A DNA stretch of 12,121 nt from Bdellovibrio sp. GTDB lineage: Bacteria; Bdellovibrionota; UBA1018. The stretch is taken from contig JACRAO010000116.1 in assembly GCA_016213345.1 (NCBI GenBank), positions 1 through 12,121 of the forward strand, written 5' to 3'. The notes below the pieces were generated by a model that saw only the letters and a program-made list of their open reading frames with translations, made no database searches and was not told where the DNA came from. How positions within the stretch are numbered: position 1 is the stretch's first letter; every line of letters starts with the position of its first letter. Of the stretch, positions 1 to 6,567 are shown one piece after another. Made by a program: the position numbers and the translations under genes.

Positions 1-1
1 A

Positions 2-652
2 GAGAGCACTTTTAAGTTGCAGCTTTTTAAAAGTCTTAAACGCTTTCTTATTCTCTCATTTGATAAATTAAGTCAATCAAAAGATGAGTATTATAGATGT
101 TGTGTAAAAATTAAAGATTTACTAAATAATCATATTGTAGAGGGCATGGGAGAAGGGCATACACATGACTTTGCTAAATTAAGGGCATTGGCTGAAGCTT
201 ATGAACAAATTTGTCTATATAGCTACCAAACACAGAGTCAGATTAAATTTGATTTAAGCTTTCCATATGGATTAGGCGTTGGATTTCGAAAAAAATCTGC
301 ATTACTTCGTGCTTATGGAGAATATTTTGAAAGATTAACATATTATACTAGTCATTATACTAATCTGGGTGAGTTCAATACAGAGATACCGCAAAGGATT
401 CAAACCCCTATCGGGTCAGTTTTTATTTCTGCACAAAAAACGCTGAATGGCAAAATAGGCACAGGCTATGGGATTAGCTCTGATCAGGCAAAAGACTCTG
501 CAAAACGAAGCGCTATACGAAAAATCGACTTTTCGCAACCAAAACCACCTTGCTTTCAGGTTCCAAATGAAACCCCACAAGTTTTATGTATTACTCCTGA
601 AAATAGTGCATGGCTTGAGTGTTTTTTTGTTGGTTTCGTAAAAAAACTCTAG
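2..652 (+). CDS. YcaO-like (or dsRBD-like) repeat protein, 5' partial
   Basis: The frame is open to the left edge, so the gene is probably cut off. The first possible start is a TTG at 17 with no convincing ribosome site. Numbering from that TTG, the product carries the same pattern three times: G-x-G, then an Ala-rich helix ending in acidic/Arg residues. These are GMGEGHTHDFAKLRALAEAYEQ (its G43-x-G45 and E60/E63), GLGVG at 85-89 with EYFER at 102-106, and GTGYG at 148-152 followed by a basic helix. The first two resemble YcaO-family nucleotide-binding segments (GKG...A..ALxExxER); YcaO enzymes use ATP to activate peptide backbone amides. The third could equally be the last strand and helix of a double-stranded-RNA-binding fold. 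No Pro-rich YcaO C-terminus is present. Its stop overlaps the stop of the convergent solute-binding gene through a shared CTAG. Function is unresolved; the gene looks real, the family assignment is weak. Confidence 0.5.
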   Translation, partial: ESTFKLQLFKSLKRFLILSFDKLSQSKDEYYRCCVKIKDLLNNHIVEGMGEGHTHDFAKLRALAEAYEQICLYSYQTQSQIKFDLSFPYGLGVGFRKKSALLRAYGEYFERLTYYTSHYTNLGEFNTEIPQRIQTPIGSVFISAQKTLNGKIGTGYGISSDQAKDSAKRSAIRKIDFSQPKPPCFQVPNETPQVLCITPENSAWLECFFVGFVKKL

Positions 653-2190
653 TTAAGTCTTACTTGCCAAATCCTCACACTTTCTGCAAACGGGTCTTGG
701 ATATTTAGCAAAACACCTTTTGTAAAATAATGACGATTTGTAATATAATTTAATGGGATAATAAGGCCATTTTCTAATGCCATTCTTAGTGCTGTACGAA
801 CTGTTTTTGTAATGATTTTACGGTCTGTCGTGTCTTTTGCCGAGTTAAGTAATGTCAAAATTCGTCCATCCGGAAAATCCAGTCCTGCTCCTTCTTTGGA
901 AAACAGGAAAGTTGTCCCGCTAATTGGGTCTGTGTCTGACATTCCTATAGTCTCAAAAGTAACATCAAAATCATTTTTTGAAAAATCTGCATTATTACGA
1001 CCGATGGATCCTGGAACAATCTTATATAGAATCCCAGCAGCACGAGCAAACTGTGTGAACCACTCTTGATTAACTCTTGCATCAGTGCGAACTGCGTATC
1101 GAATTGGTTTTTTAAATTCATAATCTGGTGTTTTGTTAATTTCTTCCTTAATTAATTGCAATTCGTCATCTGGCATATGACCACACAATCCAGGCTGCGC
1201 AATCTGATCTGCTTTCAGTTCTGGGTGAAGCAAGGGGTAATTGGCTTTTTGCACACGCTTCAGAAATGCCAACCTTGTTCTCTTGTCTTTGAAAACTCCA
1301 TGCTTCGTATTTGGTATTGCAAACATAATTCCATTAGGTCTTGTTTCATAAAAATCCAGTTTTTTAGATAATTCTTTAGACGTATCAGATTTAAAAATAC
1401 GAAAAAAAGGTGAATACATAATTGTTGTAAAACCTGTTTCTTGTTCTAGGATAGACTCAAATTTAGCCATGCTTTGTACGTGTTCCAAATTGTGATAAAC
1501 AATTCTCCATTGTAATTGGTCAGCAGAAAAGAGATAATGCTCCGAATTTGGAATAAAGATAAGTTCACTGCCTTCTTTAAGTGGAAACTCACCTGATTTA
1601 TAAATATATGGCCCTTTGGTTTTTTCCCAGTCTACTTGTTCTTCTTTACTGCCCTCCGGTACAAACCATAAATCATCTGGCAAGATTGCGGTATCAGCCA
1701 TAGCCAAAGGAGCTAAAACTGCCCCAGCATCTCCCTTGGTTGTAATAGTAAAAGTGTGATCATCATCAACTTGAATGCCATTTTCTACAACTTGTGACGC
1801 CAGATTAGAGTGCGCAGTTTGATGAGTATTAATCAAGCGTTTTAAGCTTTGTACAACTTCTTGAGCTGTATAGAGCATTGGTCTTAAGTGGAAAGTAATT
1901 TTTTTTCTATCTTGAGAAATAACCCAAGACTGAGCCAACCCACTAATTAGTTGTTGATTTGGATCTATGCGGATTAAAAACTCTCCAACTTGATGAACAA
2001 AGCGATATTTATTAACATGATTCAGACGGTAGGGATGTGGGGAATCAAAAATAGCAAAATAATGTTCAGTGATTGTATGCAATCGACGAACTCCTCTATT
2101 TTTTTTAAAATAATCAATCTTCCAAAGACCAATACCTGAACCCAAAAAGATAGCAGCCAAAAGAACCAACCATCGTCTAGAAGTAAGCAT
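649..2190 (-). CDS. Family-5 (OppA-like) extracellular solute-binding protein, membrane-anchored
   Basis: The 513-residue length is normal for SBP_bac_5 proteins, which bind peptides or related solutes in the periplasm. An uncleaved-looking hydrophobic anchor spans about residues 7-24, with no lipobox Cys and no clear AxA cleavage site, so the protein probably stays tethered to the inner membrane. Family-like features include an early segment where the protein states its output (GLAQSWVISQDRKKITFHLR, around 85-105), the TAQEVVQSLKRL stretch, a KGPYIYKSGEF stretch near 195, and C-terminal NSAKDTTDRKII and NGLIIPLNY. The start has AGGA six bases upstream. It lies 33 bp downstream of the 53-residue peptide gene on the same strand and likely shares its promoter. 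No ABC permease or ATPase gene is nearby, so a receptor or sensor role, or use of a distant transporter, is possible. The family call is fairly sure; the ligand is unknown. Confidence 0.8.
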   Translation of the reverse strand: MLTSRRWLVLLAAIFLGSGIGLWKIDYFKKNRGVRRLHTITEHYFAIFDSPHPYRLNHVNKYRFVHQVGEFLIRIDPNQQLISGLAQSWVISQDRKKITFHLRPMLYTAQEVVQSLKRLINTHQTAHSNLASQVVENGIQVDDDHTFTITTKGDAGAVLAPLAMADTAILPDDLWFVPEGSKEEQVDWEKTKGPYIYKSGEFPLKEGSELIFIPNSEHYLFSADQLQWRIVYHNLEHVQSMAKFESILEQETGFTTIMYSPFFRIFKSDTSKELSKKLDFYETRPNGIMFAIPNTKHGVFKDKRTRLAFLKRVQKANYPLLHPELKADQIAQPGLCGHMPDDELQLIKEEINKTPDYEFKKPIRYAVRTDARVNQEWFTQFARAAGILYKIVPGSIGRNNADFSKNDFDVTFETIGMSDTDPISGTTFLFSKEGAGLDFPDGRILTLLNSAKDTTDRKIITKTVRTALRMALENGLIIPLNYITNRHYFTKGVLLNIQDPFAESVRIWQVRLN

Positions 2191-2223
2191 TCAAATTCCT
2201 AATTGGATAAAGAAAGTGAATAC

Positions 2224-2385
2224 CTATGGTCCACCAGGACACTCACTGCCATGGCTTTGGAGTACCGGCCCTTCTGATATTTTTCCATTTTGTGATGTTG
2301 CATAGCTATCATTTGACTCAATAATCCCGACAATAACAAAAACGGCAAATATGCTTAGCCTTAAATATCTAATAACTGCGTTCAT
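2224..2385 (-). CDS. Small exported peptide, 53 residues, Cys-Pro-Gly-Gly-Pro C-terminus
   Basis: This short frame has ATG at 2385 and TAG at 2224-2226. It is preceded by GAGGTGG (2391-2397) five bases before the ATG and by a TTGACA-17-TAAAAA promoter. The product starts MNAVIRYLRL, has a hydrophobic core at about 11-22, then a polar stretch ending SYA at 27-29. That is a plausible type-I signal peptide with cleavage after A29, leaving 24 residues. The mature part is Gly/Ser/Pro-rich, carries one Cys (C49) and ends SHGSECPGGP. I recognise no family. It is followed after 33 bp by the solute-binding gene and stands 1.6 kb from the YcaO-like gene. It could be an exported signal, the precursor of a modified peptide, or a small envelope peptide. 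The promoter, ribosome site and signal peptide together argue that it is expressed; the function is open. Confidence 0.7.
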   Translation of the reverse strand: MNAVIRYLRLSIFAVFVIVGIIESNDSYATSQNGKISEGPVLQSHGSECPGGP

Positions 2386-2416
2386 AAAAACCACCTCTTA
2401 ATTTATACAGATCTTA

Positions 2417-2445
2417 TTTTTACACTTGCAGACTAGTAGTGTCAA
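2417..2445 (-). promoter_or_regulatory. Sigma70-type promoter for peptide/solute-binding operon
   Basis: On the minus strand a perfect -35 TTGACA (2440-2445) is followed by a 17-bp spacer and TAAAAA (2417-2422) as the -10. The predicted transcript would start near 2410, about 25 bases before the peptide ATG at 2385. The -35 and spacing are ideal; the -10 matches four of six consensus positions. It lies in the 112-bp gap downstream of maf, and I see no terminator hairpin there, so some readthrough from maf is possible. Confidence 0.6.
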
Positions 2446-2497
2446 GATGGGTGCTGCGCTTATTTAACACCAATGTAAGTCTATGAAAACATAAAAA

Positions 2498-3106
2498 TTA
2501 AACAATTAATCTTTTTATATCTTCTAGCAATTTCTCCACTGGAAGTCCAACTACGTTTGTATAACTGCCATAAATTTTATCTATAAATCTGCTCGCCTTT
2601 CCTTGTGCTGCGTATGCTCCAGCTTTATCATATGGCTCTTTGGTTTGAACATATTTTGAAATAACCGCTTTAGATAATTTTTTAATTTTAACTCTTGAGC
2701 TAACAACTCTAGTGATAGTTTTTTGTGAGTTATTTTTTTTAAAATTAAATAATAATAAACAATACCCTGTTAATACTTGGTGTATTTTCCCTGATAAAAT
2801 AGTTAACATTTTTTTTGCGGCATTTATGTTTTTAGGTTTACCAAGAATTGTTTTTTTATCTGGTGCAACTACTATAGTGTCTGCCGACAAAAGAATAGTT
2901 GCAGTTTTAAGACTCCCTATTTTTTTTAAAGTATAAACACCTTTTTCTATAGCAAGTCGCTTAACCATTTTTTTTGGAGGTTCACCAAATTTTCTTTTTT
3001 CCTTAATTTTAGGATGAAACACCTTGACTTTGAAACCAAGTTTTTTTAACAATAATCGCCGTCTGGGAGAACTAGATGCTAAAATAATTAATTTTCCAGC
3101 CTTCAT
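2498..3106 (-). CDS. maf: Maf-family nucleoside triphosphate pyrophosphatase (dTTP/UTP type)
   Basis: Cytoplasmic house-cleaning enzyme that hydrolyses non-canonical or excess nucleoside triphosphates to monophosphate and pyrophosphate. All signature motifs are present in order over 202 residues, the usual length: SSSPRR at 11-16, SADT at 75-78 (the YhdE-like form), GKP at 89-91, TGY at 113-115, EPYDKAGAYAAQG at 157-169 and GSYTNVVGLP at 180-189. It is extremely lysine-rich: I count 38 Lys, about 19%. The ATG lacks a Shine-Dalgarno sequence; the 15 bases before it are CCTCTCCCCTCTCCA, directly after the TAG of the upstream ATPase gene and in the same reading frame. Translation therefore probably depends on coupling or re-initiation. 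It is the last gene of the STAS > ATPase > maf run. The YhdE-like subfamily assignment rests on motif form only. Confidence 0.95.
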   Translation of the reverse strand: MKAGKLIILASSSPRRRLLLKKLGFKVKVFHPKIKEKRKFGEPPKKMVKRLAIEKGVYTLKKIGSLKTATILLSADTIVVAPDKKTILGKPKNINAAKKMLTILSGKIHQVLTGYCLLLFNFKKNNSQKTITRVVSSRVKIKKLSKAVISKYVQTKEPYDKAGAYAAQGKASRFIDKIYGSYTNVVGLPVEKLLEDIKRLIV

Positions 3107-3121
3107 TGGAGAGGGGAGAGG

Positions 3122-4096
3122 CTAAAAATAAAACTGCGTGGTTAAAAAACGAAATTGATCCTTAAAATCCCTAAAATTAGCTGTTTTCATAAAAAACACA
3201 GTTACTTCAGTTTTTACCCTAGACTCACTAACAAAAAATAAGCTTCCTCCAGATCTAAATACTGTAGCCAGGCCCAGTCCTGCTCCCGCTGTTGCCATTT
3301 TAACTTTATATTCCTCGTCAGTGTAAATCTTTGCAACAAATGACAAAAGTTTCGCTTTGTCTAAACTCCCAAATAAATCAGTGGCACTAATGCCTACAAA
3401 CTTGCCATCAAATCCAATTGTCATTTCAGTTTGATGCTTACCTTGAAGCTCTATTTTTGCAGAACGAGGAGTGGTCGAAAGCGTAGGTTTTCCTAAATCA
3501 TCTACAGGGGCATCATACATGGCGTTCATTAAAATTTCGTCAACTGCAGTAGCTATTATAGTTGCCATTCGTGTTTGAAACTTGGCAGCAATAAGAAAAT
3601 TTTTGACTGCCTCAACTGCATCTTGTTTTTGCGTGGAAAGTCTAAATTTTACTGTTTGTATTTTTGTATCTTCTTTTAAAAAACTTTTTAAACCAAATGC
3701 TTTTTCTGTCAGAGAAGCATACAAAATTCTCCCATAAAGAGCACCAGCATCTTTGATGTCTCCATAATTTCTAATAATATAATTTCCAAATAAAGGACTT
3801 TGGATAAGATAAGGCACTCTTTCAAGCTCTTCAGAAGTAATAAAATGTGTGGTATTTGCATTTATTTTTTCAGAAAATAACCCTATCGAGTCTTGAATAG
3901 CATTTTCAAACTGGTGATATTGCTCATCTGTTGAAGCATCTACCATAACAGCCGAAGCGCCTTCGCCTGATAAAATTTCGATCCCCTCTGCAGCAGTATT
4001 GACTGTTTGCAAAGTCAAACCAGCATGCATTGAAACCTCCTGGGCAAATGTCCAATCTTCATGTTTACTAGAAATTAACAGTAATGTTTTACTCAT
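3122..4096 (-). CDS. RsbW-like GHKL ATPase/anti-sigma kinase with degenerate receiver domain
   Basis: Predicted cytoplasmic partner-switching protein. Residues 1 to about 125 look like a response-regulator fold: LLLIS strand at the start and D53 in the phosphoacceptor position (VMVDAS). The acidic pair normally found after the first strand is absent (LISSKHED), so phosphorylation is doubtful. From about 148 to 302 is a HATPase_c-type domain: N-box around 184-195 (AVDEILMNAMYD, E187, N191), a D240-LFG segment as G1 box, and GAGLGLATVF (271-280) as G2 box. RsbW relatives phosphorylate a serine of a STAS antagonist and bind a sigma factor or other target. The STAS gene lies 36 bp upstream on the same strand, supporting this pairing, and an AGAGAGA tract precedes the ATG. 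The C-terminal 20 residues are basic/aromatic. The ATPase fold is fairly sure; kinase activity and target are inferred. Confidence 0.8.
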   Translation of the reverse strand: MSKTLLLISSKHEDWTFAQEVSMHAGLTLQTVNTAAEGIEILSGEGASAVMVDASTDEQYHQFENAIQDSIGLFSEKINANTTHFITSEELERVPYLIQSPLFGNYIIRNYGDIKDAGALYGRILYASLTEKAFGLKSFLKEDTKIQTVKFRLSTQKQDAVEAVKNFLIAAKFQTRMATIIATAVDEILMNAMYDAPVDDLGKPTLSTTPRSAKIELQGKHQTEMTIGFDGKFVGISATDLFGSLDKAKLLSFVAKIYTDEEYKVKMATAGAGLGLATVFRSGGSLFFVSESRVKTEVTVFFMKTANFRDFKDQFRFLTTQFYF

Positions 4097-4132
4097 AGTT
4101 TATCTCTCTTTCGTGGTTTTTTCGTTTTCAGC

Positions 4133-4600
4133 TTAATTTCTAAACAAAAACGCAAAAAACTCCTCTGGGATATCGTCAAATGCCGATCTGCCTCCACATT
4201 TGGCGCATTTTAAATCAGGAATTTTTAATTTCATTTGTTTTAAGTCTTCGCATTTAAATAATCCCACTAACTCTGATTTACATTGCATACACGTAAAAGG
4301 GACATAAATAGATTCAACAGAACGTGGTGGTGTAAAATTAGAAATTAAATTGATTTGTTGAACAATTGCAGTTGAACACTCAAAAAATTTTAATTTTATT
4401 CCTTTTGCCTTAAGTGACTGAAAAAACCTAATCCAGGCTTTTACACCTATAGAATTAATGCGGGGGACCTCTTTGCAATACACATGCAACTCCTCGGGCG
4501 GGGTTCCTATCAAAGCTTCAAAATTGACATTTTCTTCAATAGATCCGGTAAATCTGACCACTAATACGTTTCCTTTTTGTTCTTTTATGACATTGAGCAT
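4133..4600 (-). CDS. STAS-domain anti-sigma-factor antagonist with C-terminal zinc ribbon
   Basis: A 155-residue cytoplasmic protein. Residues 1 to about 95 form a STAS domain: the strand NVLVVRFTGSI, then INSIGVKAWIRFF, where S50 sits at the position of the serine phosphorylated by RsbW-type kinases in SpoIIAA/RsbV, then GIKLKFFEC. Residues 104-135 carry two CxxC pairs, CMQC and CAKCGG, 24 residues apart, as in a rubredoxin-like zinc ribbon. That is not part of ordinary SpoIIAA/RsbV antagonists of about 110 residues. The ATG has GGAGG six bases upstream. It heads the STAS > ATPase > maf run and is divergent from the phosphatase gene across 56 bp, consistent with shared control. It likely binds the ATPase when unphosphorylated. 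Zinc binding is inferred from the cysteines only. Confidence 0.8.
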   Translation of the reverse strand: MLNVIKEQKGNVLVVRFTGSIEENVNFEALIGTPPEELHVYCKEVPRINSIGVKAWIRFFQSLKAKGIKLKFFECSTAIVQQINLISNFTPPRSVESIYVPFTCMQCKSELVGLFKCEDLKQMKLKIPDLKCAKCGGRSAFDDIPEEFFAFLFRN

Positions 4601-4656
4601 AAACTACCTCCACTCAAATAGTTGAATTATCTAGAAATATTAGTGAAAATATTGAA

Positions 4657-6567
4657 ATGGAGCAACAGCTATTTAATGTAAAATTTTCTGTCACCACCAA
4701 ACTCCTCTTAAGCGTTGTTTTTCTACTCATAGTGATTATCTTATTTCTCAATTTATCTACATTACATCTAGTGTCTGAAGATAAGAGAGCTTATGTGTAC
4801 CAAAGCCAATCAACCGAAGCATTGTTAATAAGTCGCGAATTTCTGAGCCGCGTCAAACGATCTGTGGATACCTTAAGACTTGCGTTAGGCTCTTTTGATC
4901 CAAAAAAGCCTATTTTGCCCACACATAAAGCAAATATTAACGCAATACTCAATAATCAATCGGATATTGCATGGCTTAGTATTGGATTTATTCAAACAGA
5001 TGCGCCAAGCGTCAAATTTTTAATGGATTCTCAAAAAGAAGGCGCTATGCAGGAATTTGAGATACAAGCATCAGATTTGAAAATCTCTGATGAACTATTT
5101 AAGATTGCACATACTCAGCTTTTACAACACGGATTTGCATTTTTGAATTTATCTCAAATTGGCAAAACACCTTTTTTGGCCATTTTACTTGCTGATTTGA
5201 AATTACAAACCCAAGACGGAATGCCGTGTGCAATTGGATACATTTCGTTAAAAGGTTTTGGAGTAGACGCAAAAAGTTCAAACTTAACCATTACAGATCG
5301 TGAAGGTTGGGTACTTTTTGACAATGATCCAACACATTTTTTTAATAAGAAAAATATCTCAGACGACTCTCTTTGGGGAATAGCAGTAAAAAGTAAGCTT
5401 TCTACAGGTGCGCAAGAATACACGCATCAGCAAATCGATTATTTAGGAAGTTACGTTCTGCCAGGGATGGACCTTATTACTCTCTCTAGGATTGAAAAAA
5501 GAAAAGCTATGCGAGCTACTTATGCTTTAGCGGAAAGATACCTGCTCTTGGGTCTCATGGCTACTGCTGGTGCTATTATTTTTGCCATTCTTTTTGCAAA
5601 AACAATGACAGCACCACTAAGTCGTCTTTACCAAGCAACTAAAGAAGTGGGGGCTGGAAATTTTAATGTTGACCTAAATATTAAAAGCAAAGACGAAATT
5701 GGAGCCTTGTCTGATTCGTTTGTTGCAATGTCACGCAAGATTAAAGAACTTATTTTAGAAAGTATTCGCAAAGTCCACCTCGAAAATGAACTAGCTATTG
5801 CTTCGACAGTGCAACAAACTTTGATTCCACCAACAAAATTTGAAAACGAAAGAATACAAATTTCTAGTCTTTATCGCTCTGCTGATCAATGCGGCGGAGA
5901 TTGGTGGGGGTTTTTTGAGGCTAAAGACAAACTATGTCTTATGATTGCAGATGCAACCGGCCATGGGTTGCCAAGTGCTCTTATTACTGCTTCTGCCAGA
6001 AGTTGTGTGAGTGTTCTTAATAAAATGGCCCAAGTTGACCCGCAGTTTGATTTTTCGCCAGCAACTATGATGTCTTTTGCTAATAGGGCAGTTCATGAAG
6101 CAGCTACAGGCAAAATCATGATGACATTTTTTATGGCAGTAGTTGATTATAACAAAAAAACGCTTTCATATGCAAATGCTGGACATAATCCAGTATGGTT
6201 GTTTAAAAATAATGCCGGAAAATATGCTTTTCAGAGTTTAATGTCCAAAGGATTAAGGCTTGGCGAAGGCTATGATGTGCCTGCTTACGAAGAAAAAACA
6301 GTCCCGTTATCTGAAGGAGATATATTATTTCTCTATACGGATGGTATACTTGAAGGTACCTCTGCCGCTGGTGATATGTACGGAAAAGGTAAGGTGAAAC
6401 GTTCTGTAGAAAAAGGATTATCTCAAAACTTAGATACTGCAGTTTTAAATATTATGGATGATTTCATGCAACACAATGGAGATAAACCTTTGGATGATGA
6501 TATCACTTTGGCATTTGCTAAAATCAATTCGTTTAACCTCTCAAAAGAAAGTCCGCCTAGTGTATGA
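4657..6567 (+). CDS. Membrane-bound SpoIIE/RsbU-type PP2C serine phosphatase with HAMP domain
   Basis: This 636-residue inner-membrane phosphatase is expected to remove phosphate from the STAS serine and so release the partner-switch target. In order it has a transmembrane helix at about 14-34, a periplasmic sensor segment to about 285 (possibly Cache-like), a second transmembrane helix at about 295-316, HAMP at about 317-370, a helical linker, and the phosphatase domain from about 395. Catalytic motifs visible are CGGDWWG (412-418, D415), IADATGHG (430-437, D432), AGHNP, LYTDG (559-563, D562) and DDDITL (613-618). The ATG at 4657 has only a weak ribosome site, but no better in-frame start exists upstream. 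Its TGA overlaps the next ATG as ATGA, indicating translational coupling to the FecR-domain gene. The family call is firm; the stimulus is unknown. Confidence 0.92.
   Translation: MEQQLFNVKFSVTTKLLLSVVFLLIVIILFLNLSTLHLVSEDKRAYVYQSQSTEALLISREFLSRVKRSVDTLRLALGSFDPKKPILPTHKANINAILNNQSDIAWLSIGFIQTDAPSVKFLMDSQKEGAMQEFEIQASDLKISDELFKIAHTQLLQHGFAFLNLSQIGKTPFLAILLADLKLQTQDGMPCAIGYISLKGFGVDAKSSNLTITDREGWVLFDNDPTHFFNKKNISDDSLWGIAVKSKLSTGAQEYTHQQIDYLGSYVLPGMDLITLSRIEKRKAMRATYALAERYLLLGLMATAGAIIFAILFAKTMTAPLSRLYQATKEVGAGNFNVDLNIKSKDEIGALSDSFVAMSRKIKELILESIRKVHLENELAIASTVQQTLIPPTKFENERIQISSLYRSADQCGGDWWGFFEAKDKLCLMIADATGHGLPSALITASARSCVSVLNKMAQVDPQFDFSPATMMSFANRAVHEAATGKIMMTFFMAVVDYNKKTLSYANAGHNPVWLFKNNAGKYAFQSLMSKGLRLGEGYDVPAYEEKTVPLSEGDILFLYTDGILEGTSAAGDMYGKGKVKRSVEKGLSQNLDTAVLNIMDDFMQHNGDKPLDDDITLAFAKINSFNLSKESPPSV

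Noticed and set aside
812..1371. Plus-strand open frames inside the solute-binding gene
   Set aside because: They lie antisense to a coherent full-length family-5 protein and have no recognisable domain or good ribosome site.
2712..2936. Plus-strand open frame opposite maf
   Set aside because: It is antisense to intact Maf motifs and has no supporting signals.
4601..4656. Specific promoter calls in the divergent STAS/phosphatase spacer
   Set aside because: Only weak -35/-10-like matches with poor spacing are present in very AT-rich DNA, although promoters must lie near here.
5889..5910. Possible loss of the second Asp in the phosphatase motif (GGDWWG instead of GGDxxD)
   Set aside because: SpoIIE-type phosphatases also vary at this position, and the remaining metal-binding aspartates are present, so I do not call it inactive.
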